From NCBI GenBank assembly GCA_018644785.1, contig JABGPV010000148.1, positions 1-12,901 on the forward strand: 12,901 bases of DNA. Direction: 5' to 3'. This document shows, piece after piece, positions 6,318 to 12,901 of the stretch. The notes below the pieces were generated by a model. It searched no databases. It was not told the origin of the DNA and saw nothing but the letters and a program-made list of their open reading frames with translations. The stretch comes from Deltaproteobacteria bacterium (GTDB lineage Bacteria > Desulfobacterota > DSM-4660 > Desulfatiglandales > Desulfatiglandaceae). The number at the start of each line of letters is the position of its first letter. The first letter of the stretch is position 1. The translations under genes and the position numbers were made by a program.

Positions 6318-7529
6318 ATGTCTGTTGTTGTTCATGAAGAAAAATGTAAGGGATGTAAACTCTGCATCGAGGCGTGTCCCTACGCGGCAATAAGCATTCA
6401 GGATAAAAAAGCGGTCTTGAACGCGGGATGCACAAATTGCGGCGCATGTATCGACGCCTGTGAATTTGACGCCATCACTTTCGAAGGTTCCGAGGAGAGG
6501 ATCCGCATGGATGTCGCCCCATTCGAAGGGATCTATGTTTTTATGGAGCAGGGCAATCAAACCGTTTCAAAGGTGTCGCTGGAACTGCTGGGAAAGGCAC
6601 GGGGGCTGGGTAAAGAGTTTTCGAGGCTGGGGAAAAAACAGGTCGTAACCGCCATACTGATCGGCCATGAACTGGGCAATATTGCGGATGAATTGATTTA
6701 TTACGGTGCGGATCACGTAATCGTTGTCGAGGACGAACCCTTCGGGATATATCAAACGGATATTTACACCAAGGCAGTCGTTCAAATTGCCAGAGAGAAA
6801 AAGCCTGAAATTCTGCTATTCGGCGCGACGCCACAGGGTCGGGATCTTGCCCCGCGTGTGGCCAACCGACTGCGAACCGGGTTGACCGCAGATTGTACGG
6901 CCCTGGAAATATGCACAAAAGAGGGTATCTTACTGCAAACCCGGCCGGCCTTCGGCGGCAATATCATGGCCACGATCGTTTGCCCGGATAACCGCCCGCA
7001 AATGGCCACGGTACGTCCGGGCGTGATGAAGGAGGGCCCTCGCGATCCGGAAAGAACCGGTACCAGAGAAGTGATGAACGTGATTCTGAACGAAAAGGAT
7101 TTCATCACCCGCATTCTGGACATCGTTGCCTCAACCCGGGAACATGCAAAACTGGAGGATGCCAGGATCATCGTAGCCGGAGGTCACGGCGTGAACAATC
7201 CGGAAGGGTTTGAAATTCTGGAAGCCCTGGCCGTCGAACTGGGAGCTGAAGTGGGGGCCTCACGAGCTGCGGTAGACGCGGGCTGGATCGGGCAGGATCA
7301 CCAGATCGGCCAGACGGGGAAAACGGTCCAACCGGATTTATATATCGCCTGCGGCATTTCAGGATCCATTCAGCATTTGGCCGGGATGTCACAATCTAAA
7401 CACATCATTTCCATAAATACCGACAGGAAATCTCCCATTGTCTCCGCCTCCGATGTGACCTTTATCGGCGACTTGTTTCAAATCGTTCCCATGCTCACGG
7501 ATAAGATACGTGAATATAAAGAGCGGTAG
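6318..7529 (+). CDS. etfA: Electron transfer flavoprotein subunit alpha with N-terminal 2[4Fe-4S] ferredoxin domain
   Basis: A 403-residue fusion. Residues 1-60 form a bacterial ferredoxin with two complete CxxCxxCxxxC sets, Cys10/13/16/20 and Cys38/41/44/48, predicted to hold two [4Fe-4S] clusters. From about residue 70 follows the ETF-alpha N-terminal domain (GIYVFMEQ, then VTAILIGHELGN). The C-terminal FAD-binding domain has GQTGK at 331-335 and ACGISGSIQHLAGM at about 344-357. Ordinary EtfA is about 310-330 residues; ferredoxin-extended forms are known in bifurcating systems such as CarE of Acetobacterium caffeyl-CoA reductase. The extra clusters suggest electron exchange with ferredoxin or a membrane Fe-S partner. 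An AAAGGA motif is about nine bases before the ATG. Confidence 0.94.
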   Translation: MSVVVHEEKCKGCKLCIEACPYAAISIQDKKAVLNAGCTNCGACIDACEFDAITFEGSEERIRMDVAPFEGIYVFMEQGNQTVSKVSLELLGKARGLGKEFSRLGKKQVVTAILIGHELGNIADELIYYGADHVIVVEDEPFGIYQTDIYTKAVVQIAREKKPEILLFGATPQGRDLAPRVANRLRTGLTADCTALEICTKEGILLQTRPAFGGNIMATIVCPDNRPQMATVRPGVMKEGPRDPERTGTREVMNVILNEKDFITRILDIVASTREHAKLEDARIIVAGGHGVNNPEGFEILEALAVELGAEVGASRAAVDAGWIGQDHQIGQTGKTVQPDLYIACGISGSIQHLAGMSQSKHIISINTDRKSPIVSASDVTFIGDLFQIVPMLTDKIREYKER

Positions 7530-7690
7530 GTTTCGGCAAAGGCCCCTTCCCCGGAAAGGTCCGTAGATCATTCGGTGACGCCGCTTGATCCGGCTTGACA
7601 ACTTCGGCAGCTTTGTAAAGATCTTTTCCCTTTCGATCTTCTGGGCTAATATTTCCTTTTGAGCTTCTATCGCCCTGCCCCACAATAAGC

Positions 7691-7725
7691 TTGACAATAT
7701 TTATTTGGCATGCCAACTATTGGCA
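7691..7725 (+). promoter_or_regulatory. Candidate promoter and MarR-type operator
   Basis: A consensus TTGACA at 7691-7696 is followed by a perfect 12-bp palindrome, TTGGCATGCCAA (7705-7716), and after three more bases by another copy of the half-site TTGGCA (7720-7725). The palindrome occupies the spacer and expected -10 region; the -10 itself is poor (AACTAT at 7715-7720, 18-base spacing), with CGTAAT or TAATAT slightly further on as alternatives. The symmetry and position upstream of an operon that encodes a MarR protein make this a likely MarR operator. The rest of the 246-base gap from 7530 has only an imperfect GC-rich hairpin at 7541-7562 without a T-run, so no terminator is called. 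Confidence 0.5.
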
Positions 7726-7775
7726 CACGTAATATGCTCAGAGTTCCACAATTCAAATTCTGAAGGAGGCATCCC

Positions 7776-8528
7776 ATGGAAAAGCTTGTGAAAAAAATAG
7801 AGGCACTATTGATCGAACAAGAGATTCCCGCTTTCGGCATAGCGGATTCAACGCTTATGGAAAAGGAAGCTCGGAATTACAGAGGATCCGATATCCTCGC
7901 ATCCGCCAAAAGCATCCTCTGCATGGGCATGCCCGTTCCAAAAGGCGTTTTCCACAGCAAACAGAGGATCAATGAAACTTACTGGCGCGCCGCCAACATC
8001 TATTACCGAAACCTGGATACGATTCTGCTGCGGATAGCGCGCATGATTGAGGAGAAGGGGGAGGTTGCGGTGCCCGTCTTCGGGTGATTCCCGTATGATG
8101 TCAGAGGTCCGGGTGACTTCTTTGGATTCATGTCCTTGGTGAAAATGGCGGAGGCTGTCGGCATCGGAAAAATCGGAAAGAACGGACTACTGTTTAATGC
8201 CGTTTACGGTCCGCGGTTTATGTTGGGTGGGATCGTCACAACGGCAGACCTGCCCGCAATGACCTGGCCGCAGAAGGATGAAAAAGGGTGCCCTGATGAT
8301 TGTTTTGCCTGTCAGGAGGCCTGTCCCATCGGTGCCATTGACAGATCCGGCAAAGTGGACCGATTGGCCTGTGTAAAGCATTCCATGAAAACCCCCATCT
8401 TTTCTTATCTCATGAAGACAAAGGCATTTGACAAATCTGAAGCGCCGCTGATCAACCACCTAACCGGCGTGGACGACCATTCAATGTACACCTGCATCAA
8501 TTGTGTTTCCAAGTGCCCCCATTGTTGA
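7776..8528 (+). CDS. QueG-like double [4Fe-4S] protein, predicted selenoprotein (Sec104 at TGA 8085-8087)
   Basis: Read through one in-frame TGA, this is a 250-residue protein; read conventionally it would stop after 103 residues (PVFG). The frame after the TGA is intact (FPYDVRGPGDFFGF, then SLVKMAEAVGIGKIGKNGLLF, like the AELAGLGRIGKN region of epoxyqueuosine-reductase-type proteins). Two Fe-S motifs follow: Cys172/176/179/183 in CPDDCFACQEACPIGAI, and Cys240/243/247/250 at the C-terminus (CINCVSKCPHC). The layout resembles COG1600 (QueG and relatives) but is about 100 residues shorter than QueG, so true epoxyqueuosine reduction is unlikely and the substrate is unknown. Related proteins, as far as I recall, often have Cys in the segment corresponding to Sec104. 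AAGGAGG precedes the ATG. The stop TGA is immediately backed by TAG. Alternative: a nonsense-mutated pseudogene. Confidence 0.65.
8085..8120 (+). promoter_or_regulatory. Putative bacterial SECIS hairpin with Sec TGA codon
   Basis: Downstream of the TGA at 8085-8087, bases 8097-8103 (GATGTCA) pair with 8114-8120 (TGACTTC): six Watson-Crick pairs interrupted by one U-U mismatch. The 10-base apical loop, GAGGTCCGGG (8104-8113), begins with G 16 bases after the TGA and contains GGT 18 bases after it. As I recall E. coli fdhF, its SECIS also presents a GGU exactly 18 bases after UGA in an AGGUCU loop. A competing CCCG/CGGG pairing (8090-8093 with 8110-8113) is possible. The structure was found by eye and not tested by folding. 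Confidence 0.5.
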
Positions 8529-8572
8529 TAGGTTAATGGGCGATGCGGGAAATGCCCACAGGAAGGAGAACG

Positions 8573-9013
8573 ATGTCAACCCTATCAAAAGATGACCGGC
8601 TTATTTATCTGGTCTTTACGGCTCAGCATAGACTGAGAATGCACATCAGGGATGAACTCAAAGCTGCCGGCGTGAAAATAACGTTGGAACAGGCCGGGAT
8701 CTTATTTTTGCTGGAAGCGGAAAACGGACAAGCCATGTCCCAACTCAGCAGGCTTCTTCTCCTGGACAACTCTACCATTACGGGTTTGATCGATCGCCTG
8801 GAAAAGTCGGGTTTCGTTCTGCGCAAGGCTAATCCAAAAGATCGCCGCATATTTCTTATTCATATTACACAACTGGGCATCAAGGAAGTGAATGACGCAA
8901 AAACGCTTATCAATCGCGTTAATGAACAGATTAAAACGGATTTTTCGGATGAAGAAATCGAAACCTTTAAAAAGATTCTCAATAGTTTTGTGACGAAATT
9001 CAAAAAGGCATAA
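8573..9013 (+). CDS. MarR-family transcriptional regulator
   Basis: A 146-residue winged-helix regulator. The layout is an N-terminal dimerisation helix (LIYLVFTAQHRLRMHIRDEL), the winged helix at about 35-100 with ITLEQAGILFLLEAENGQAMSQLSR, the recognition helix DNSTITGLIDRLEKSGFV, and the wing KANPKDRRIFLIHIT with the family's DRR signature, then C-terminal dimerisation helices. The ATG at 8573 is chosen because AAGGAG at 8563-8568 sits just before it; an upstream in-frame ATG at 8543 lacks a good site and adds non-family sequence. It lies 44 bases after the QueG-like gene and probably shares its transcript. It likely represses the promoter at 7691-7725 and responds to a small aromatic or redox-active ligand (inference). 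Confidence 0.9.
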   Translation: MSTLSKDDRLIYLVFTAQHRLRMHIRDELKAAGVKITLEQAGILFLLEAENGQAMSQLSRLLLLDNSTITGLIDRLEKSGFVLRKANPKDRRIFLIHITQLGIKEVNDAKTLINRVNEQIKTDFSDEEIETFKKILNSFVTKFKKA

Positions 9014-9052
9014 TCCACTCAATTTCAGCACCGACCATAATCGGGGGAAAAC

Positions 9053-9258
9053 ATGATCAATATTCTGGGTATTTCGGGAAGTCCTGTTAAGGGGTCCAAT
9101 ACGAAATTGATGTTGAGGGAAGCATTGAAAGCCGTTGAACAGGACGGGGTCAAGATCGATATCTATGACATTCAGGGCAAAAGGATAGAAGATTGTCGGC
9201 ATTGTAACTGGCCAGGATCGTCAAAGCGGGCAAGGCCCATGTCTAAAGGACAAGCTTG
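9053..9258 (+). pseudogene. Truncated, frameshifted NADPH-dependent FMN reductase / iron-sulfur flavoprotein remnant
   Basis: The first 50 residues are a normal start of the flavodoxin-like FMN reductase/Fe-S flavoprotein family: INILGISGSPVKGSNT (the flavin-phosphate loop), then LMLREALKAVEQDGVKIDIYDI and CRHCNW. Family members then read CNxC with a downstream GxCxxKD. Here the frame breaks: after TGG at 9209-9211 the continuation is found in the +1 frame as QDRQSGQGPCLKDKL. Adding two bases (TGG-TGC-CAG instead of TGG-CCAG) would restore CRHCNWCQ. Homology then stops at about 9258, where the convergent molybdopterin oxidoreductase ends. About two thirds of a ~180-200-residue protein are missing, so the gene is broken twice. 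Confidence 0.75.
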
Positions 9259-11307
9259 TTAGACGAAGCGCGGCACCACCTCAACCAGATTGCAGTGAAA
9301 GGCGCAGCTTTCTCCCATGTCCGTGAGTTCCTGACCGGTCAAATGGTTGATCCCGCGGTTTCCTTCCATGAACCGGGGCCAGTAAATCCCTTCCGCCACC
9401 GTGACGCCCGGGGATGTTTCATCGGTTACCCGGGCCGTCAGAAAAACCTCCCCCCGGTCATTGTAAACCCGAATCTGCGTATGGTCTTCTATCCCCCGTT
9501 TTTTCGCATCATCGGGATGGATCATCAGGGTTGCAGGGCCTGCCTTTTTCCGAAGATCATCAATTTCATTAAAAGTGGAATTTAAAAACTGATGGCGGGG
9601 CGGGGTGATCAACTGAAGCTTGAAACGCCCCTCCCCTTCCCTGTCCACACTGGGCTCCCCGTTTGGCAGCGGGTCCAGCCCCATGGCCGCCATGCTTTGG
9701 GAATAAAATTCGATCTTACCGGAAGGAGTACCGAACCCGCTTTCAAAAACGGCGGTTGGCACCTGAAGGCGAACGGGCCGTCCCGTCTTCAGACGATCCA
9801 GCGTAATCCCTTTGAGATAAGGCGAACCGGATGCCAGGAGCGATTCGATGATCTCCGGTTCCGATTGGGAAAAACAAGGGTCCTTGAAATCAAACCGGCG
9901 AGCCAGATCCTGAAAGACAGTGAGGGCTGAACGGGCCTCTCCCACCGGTTCCATGACCGGGTGCGCCATCTGAAGATAATAGTGTCCATAGCTTCGGTAC
10001 AGGTCGGTGGATTCCATGGATGTGGCGCCCGGAAGCACAAGGTCTGCGTAAAGGGCCGTCTCGCTCATCACAATTTCATGGACCACCGTAAAGAGGTCCT
10101 CCCGCTGGAGCCCTTGCAGGACTTTCGTTAAATCGGGGGCCACCACGGCCGGGTTGCTGTGGTACACGTGCAGGGCCTTGACGGGCGGATCGGAAAGCCG
10201 GGTCAGGGCCGAACCCAGTTGCACCATGTTGATGGTCCTCGGGTTTATGGTCCTCGGCGCTGTTGAATCCAGGGATTCCTGAAGCACGGCCTCCATATTG
10301 AAGGCAAAGGCTGCCGAAGTGGACCTTGTGATACCGCCGCCTTTTTTGTGGATGGCGCCCACCAGGGCCGGGAGCAGGGCAATGGTCCGCATGGCCATGC
10401 CGCCCTTGAGCTGTCGTGCAGGCCCCCAGCCCGTGCGGATATAGGGTGCCCGAGCAGTCCCGTATCGGGTGGCCAGATCCTCAATTTGGCTCCCCGGAAC
10501 ACCCGTTATCTCCGCCACTCGCCGGGGGCCGTATTCCTCCAGACGTGGTTTCAGTTGGTCAAAACCGATGGTCTGATCAGCAATGAATGTTTTGTCTAAC
10601 AGCCCTTTTTTAACCAGGACATACATGATACCCAAAGCAAGTGCGGCGTCCGTACCGGGCCTCAGTTTGAGATGGAGATCCGCTTTTTTGGCGGTGCGGT
10701 TCTCATAGGGATCGATGGCCACAATGGCAGCGCCCTTCCGTCGGGCTTTGAGGAAAAAAGGCCATGCATGCATATTGGTGGAAAGGGTATTGCTTCCCCA
10801 TAGTATGATTAAATCCGAATCCACCGAAGTTTCAATATCGGTGGTGGGGATATTTCCCATGCTGGCTGAAAACCCTGCCTCGGCCGCCGCACTGCAGATG
10901 GTCCTTTTCAACCTGGATGCACCCAGCCTGTGAAAAAAAGGATGACCCGCATGAAACTGCACCACACCCATGGTGCCGGCGTAGGAATAGGGCAAAATGG
11001 CCTCGCTTCCAAAATCCGAAACAATCTCTTTATAGCGACCCACAATTTCATTTAAGGCCTGGTCCCATGAAATCCGCTCAAATTTCCCGCTCCCTTTGGG
11101 CCCTACCCGTTTCAACGGGTGATGAATCCGCATGGGCGAATGAACCCGTTCCCCATAGTGCCTGACCTTTTCGCAGACGGCACCGCGGGTGAAGGGATGG
11201 TCCGGATCCCCTTTGACTGAAACCACCCTCCCCTTTTCCACGCCCACCAGGAGCCCGCAGGTATCCGGGCAATCGTGTGGGCACACTGAGCGTTTATAGA
11301 CAACCAT
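9259..11307 (-). CDS. Cytoplasmic molybdopterin oxidoreductase (DMSO reductase family)
   Basis: A 682-residue Mo/W-bis-MGD enzyme. The N-terminal Fe-S domain has Cys9, Cys13, Cys17 and Cys45 (VCPHDCPDTCG and GAVCEK) for one [4Fe-4S] cluster. The large molybdopterin domain follows (ISWDQALNEIVGRY, ILWGSNTLSTNMH, AIDPYENRTAKKADLHLKLRPGTDAALALG). Residues 560-680 are the C-terminal molydopterin-dinucleotide-binding barrel. The metal-ligand region reads TICSAAAEAG, so Cys138 or Ser139 is the likely ligand; there is no Sec codon. No Tat signal precedes the cluster, so it should be cytoplasmic. No partner Fe-S or membrane subunit is adjacent. The substrate is unknown; the subgroup includes uncharacterised anaerobic dehydrogenases. 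GGGAGG seven bases upstream supports the ATG. A five-residue in-frame duplication (PRTIN twice) is visible. Confidence 0.9.
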   Translation of the reverse strand: MVVYKRSVCPHDCPDTCGLLVGVEKGRVVSVKGDPDHPFTRGAVCEKVRHYGERVHSPMRIHHPLKRVGPKGSGKFERISWDQALNEIVGRYKEIVSDFGSEAILPYSYAGTMGVVQFHAGHPFFHRLGASRLKRTICSAAAEAGFSASMGNIPTTDIETSVDSDLIILWGSNTLSTNMHAWPFFLKARRKGAAIVAIDPYENRTAKKADLHLKLRPGTDAALALGIMYVLVKKGLLDKTFIADQTIGFDQLKPRLEEYGPRRVAEITGVPGSQIEDLATRYGTARAPYIRTGWGPARQLKGGMAMRTIALLPALVGAIHKKGGGITRSTSAAFAFNMEAVLQESLDSTAPRTINPRTINMVQLGSALTRLSDPPVKALHVYHSNPAVVAPDLTKVLQGLQREDLFTVVHEIVMSETALYADLVLPGATSMESTDLYRSYGHYYLQMAHPVMEPVGEARSALTVFQDLARRFDFKDPCFSQSEPEIIESLLASGSPYLKGITLDRLKTGRPVRLQVPTAVFESGFGTPSGKIEFYSQSMAAMGLDPLPNGEPSVDREGEGRFKLQLITPPRHQFLNSTFNEIDDLRKKAGPATLMIHPDDAKKRGIEDHTQIRVYNDRGEVFLTARVTDETSPGVTVAEGIYWPRFMEGNRGINHLTGQELTDMGESCAFHCNLVEVVPRFV

Positions 11308-11412
11308 TGATCATCCTCCCACTGACGGCAGTTTCAAATTTGTCCCTGAATATACGCAAGTTGCACCGAAAAAGGCAAGGAACTCATATTAAGAGCTTCG
11401 GCCTTCATTGGC

Positions 11413-11440
11413 TTGACATCCACCATACCATTGAAATAGT
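11413..11440 (+). promoter_or_regulatory. Candidate promoter for thiL-thiM
   Basis: TTGACA at 11413-11418 with AATAGT (four of six) at 11435-11440 after 16 bases, about 40 bases before the thiL start. GAAATAGT occurs twice, at 11433-11440 and 11453-11460, exactly 20 bases apart, and a second TTGACA is at 11460-11465. I looked for a TPP riboswitch (CUGAGA and ACCUG core) in 11308-11481 and did not see one. Confidence 0.3.
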
Positions 11441-11481
11441 CTTCTGCTCATGGAAATAGTTGACACAAGTGAGGACTTTGT

Positions 11482-12510
11482 ATGAGCCGGACCCTGGCGC
11501 AGATCGGAGAGTTCGGTCTCATTGACCAAATCCATAAGATCATTGAAAAAGAAGGCGTCCCACTGCCCAAAAACACCCTCGGCATAGGCGACGACTGCGC
11601 CGCCTTTCAACCCCGCCCGGGATATGATCTCCTGGTAACTTGTGACTGCATGGTGGAAAACCGGCATTATCTGCCCCAATTTATCTCACCCCATGACATG
11701 GGGCGCCGGGCCATGGTTCTGAACATCAGCGATGTGGGCGCCATGGGCGGGCGCCCCCGCTATGCCCTTATTTCCCTGGGGCTTCGGTCGAGTACGCTGC
11801 TCGAGGACGTGGAATCCATCTATCGCGGATTTCTGGTGGAATTAAATCCCTTTCAGGCCTTTATCATCGGTGGTAATGTAACAAAATCCACGGACGCCAA
11901 TTTTATCGACATTACCCTGATCGGGGAGGTTGAAGCGGGCAAAATGGTGCGTCGTTCCACTGCAAAACCGGGGGACGTGATTCTGGTGACCGGGTATCCC
12001 GGTCAATCGGCTGCGGGACTTGCCATTCTGCTCCGGACCGAAGCCGGTAAACCATGGGATGGCAACAACCCGCTGGTTACGGCTTATCAGTGCCCAACGC
12101 ATCGTGCCGTTGAAGGACGTGCTGTGGCCAAAACGGGTCTTGCCAATGCCATGATCGACACCAGTGACGGTCTCCTGGGTGACCTGGGCCATATCTGCCA
12201 TGAAAGCGGCGTTGGCGCCGTACTTTACGAAAAGGACCTGCCCGTAAGCCGGGCCCTTCGTCAATTTTCCGAAAGCTCCGGCCGGGAGCCCCTGGATTTT
12301 GTTTTGAGAGAGAGTGACGATTATGAATTGATGATGACTTGTGACCCCGAACATGTGGCAGGTATTCGTGATGCCATTGCCGGCATAAGCCATATCCCGG
12401 TTGCCAACATCGGGTCCATCACCGCAAACAAAGGCGGAATAGAGATAATAGAATCCGCCGGCAATTCCCGCCCGGCAACTGTTTCCGGCTGGGACCACTT
12501 TTCAAAATGA
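11482..12510 (+). CDS. thiL: Thiamine-monophosphate kinase
   Basis: Phosphorylates thiamine monophosphate to thiamine diphosphate with ATP, the last step of cofactor synthesis. At 342 residues it is slightly longer than the E. coli enzyme. AIRS-superfamily motifs are in order: GEFGLIDQI at the N-terminus; the Mg-ATP motif GIGDDCAAF (34-42); TCDCMVENRHY (53-63), corresponding to the TD.LVEGVHF signature; NISDVGAMGGRPRYALISLGL; GGNVTKS; MIDTSDGLLGDL in the C-terminal domain; and SDDYELMMT near residue 278. GAGGA six bases before the ATG supports the start. It is transcribed divergently from the molybdopterin oxidoreductase and its stop is nine bases before thiM, so the two form an operon. Confidence 0.93.
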   Translation: MSRTLAQIGEFGLIDQIHKIIEKEGVPLPKNTLGIGDDCAAFQPRPGYDLLVTCDCMVENRHYLPQFISPHDMGRRAMVLNISDVGAMGGRPRYALISLGLRSSTLLEDVESIYRGFLVELNPFQAFIIGGNVTKSTDANFIDITLIGEVEAGKMVRRSTAKPGDVILVTGYPGQSAAGLAILLRTEAGKPWDGNNPLVTAYQCPTHRAVEGRAVAKTGLANAMIDTSDGLLGDLGHICHESGVGAVLYEKDLPVSRALRQFSESSGREPLDFVLRESDDYELMMTCDPEHVAGIRDAIAGISHIPVANIGSITANKGGIEIIESAGNSRPATVSGWDHFSK

Positions 12511-12519
12511 GGAAAAATT

Positions 12520-12901
12520 ATGTTTAATGACAACCTGGCGCATAAAGCCGCCATAAACCTTACAGAACTCAGAAGCAAAAAGCCATTGATCCATAATATC
12601 ACCAATTTTGTGGTCATGAATTTTACGGCAAACGCCCTCCTGGCTTTTGGTGCTTCTCCCGTGATGGCCCATGCGCCGGAAGAAGTGGAAGAAATGGTGT
12701 CCTTTGCCGGGGCCCTGGTGCTCAATATCGGCACCCTGACGCATCCCTGGATAGAAGCCATGCTGAAAGCCGGAAGAAAAGCCAATGAATTGGGGATCCC
12801 CATTGTTCTGGATCCGGTGGGTGCGGGGGCAACCGCTTTTCGCACGGACACGGCCATGAAACTCACGGAGGCGCTCTCCATCAGTGTGATTCGCGGAAAT
12901 G
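12520..12901 (+). CDS. thiM: Hydroxyethylthiazole kinase, 3'-truncated by window edge
   Basis: Phosphorylates 4-methyl-5-(2-hydroxyethyl)thiazole, the salvage route to the thiazole half of thiamine. The first 127 residues of about 265 are visible. Signatures are [34 protein letters not shown] (about 22-55), the ribokinase-like substrate-binding region; [18 protein letters not shown] (about 105-114); and RGN at the window edge, the start of the phosphate/ATP-binding RGN motif. TGAGGA, overlapping the thiL stop codon, is the ribosome binding site, so translation is closely coupled. With thiL this gives a salvage-plus-activation pair. Confidence 0.95.
   Translation, partial: MFNDNLAHKAAINLTELRSKKPLIHNITNFVVMNFTANALLAFGASPVMAHAPEEVEEMVSFAGALVLNIGTLTHPWIEAMLKAGRKANELGIPIVLDPVGAGATAFRTDTAMKLTEALSISVIRGN

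Noticed and set aside
7541..7562. Imperfect GC-rich hairpin after etfA as a Rho-independent terminator
   Set aside because: The stem has two mismatches, the loop is very tight, and no T-run follows.
7495..7716. 73-codon minus-strand frame before the QueG-like gene
   Set aside because: It starts inside the palindromic operator, lacks a ribosome binding site and overlaps the end of etfA; no family recognised.
8130..8528. Calling the second half of the QueG-like protein as a separate 132-residue gene
   Set aside because: There is no ribosome binding site before 8130, the frame continues upstream to the TGA without another stop, and the product would lack the N-terminal domain.
9256..9585. Plus-strand open frame continuing from the flavoprotein remnant
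   Set aside because: It is antisense to the molybdopterin oxidoreductase and has no similarity to the missing part of the flavoprotein.
11308..11481. TPP riboswitch upstream of thiL
   Set aside because: The conserved CUGAGA core and its pairing partners were not found in the intergenic region.
11842..12498. 218-codon minus-strand open frame opposite thiL
   Set aside because: It is a shadow of thiL with no recognisable domain and no ribosome binding site.

Overview
The window looks like a stretch of an anaerobic Desulfobacterota-type (deltaproteobacterial, sulfate-reducing or syntrophic) chromosome. This is an inference from gene content: an acyl-CoA dehydrogenase with EtfBA whose EtfA carries a ferredoxin domain, a cytoplasmic molybdopterin oxidoreductase, phosphotransacetylase, an XRE-cupin regulator, a QueG-like Fe-S protein, and an apparent selenocysteine codon. 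No rRNA, tRNA, CRISPR array or insertion sequence was seen.

Layout. (1) 2-1340: the 3' part of phosphate acetyltransferase (pta), then holo-ACP synthase (acpS). (2) 1395-3350: a small accessory island with a hicBA toxin-antitoxin pair on the minus strand, about 350 bases without a convincing gene, a short minus-strand ORF that looks like a chimera of two nuclease/ATPase protein ends, and an AbrB/PIN toxin-antitoxin pair on the plus strand with a candidate autoregulated promoter. (3) 3541-7529: an XRE-cupin regulator, a small overlapping ORF, acyl-CoA dehydrogenase, etfB, and a ferredoxin-fused etfA. Together these look like a CoA-ester oxidation/reduction module passing electrons through a possibly bifurcating ETF. 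(4) 7691-9258: a promoter/operator with a 12-bp palindrome, a QueG-like double [4Fe-4S] protein read through an in-frame TGA, a MarR regulator, and a truncated, frameshifted flavoprotein remnant. (5) 9259-11307, minus strand: a DMSO-reductase-family molybdenum enzyme that converges on the flavoprotein remnant. (6) 11482-12901: thiL and the 5' part of thiM, for thiamine biosynthesis and salvage.

The most notable observation is the in-frame TGA at 8085-8087. The same frame stays open for 31 codons before the next ATG and for another 132 codons after it, and that stretch contains conserved Fe-S motifs. A hairpin begins ten bases after the TGA, with a GGU in its loop 18 nt downstream of the TGA, the spacing I recall for E. 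coli fdhF. I interpret the gene as a selenoprotein (Sec104) rather than two genes or a nonsense pseudogene. The main alternative is simple decay, because a neighbouring gene is clearly broken.
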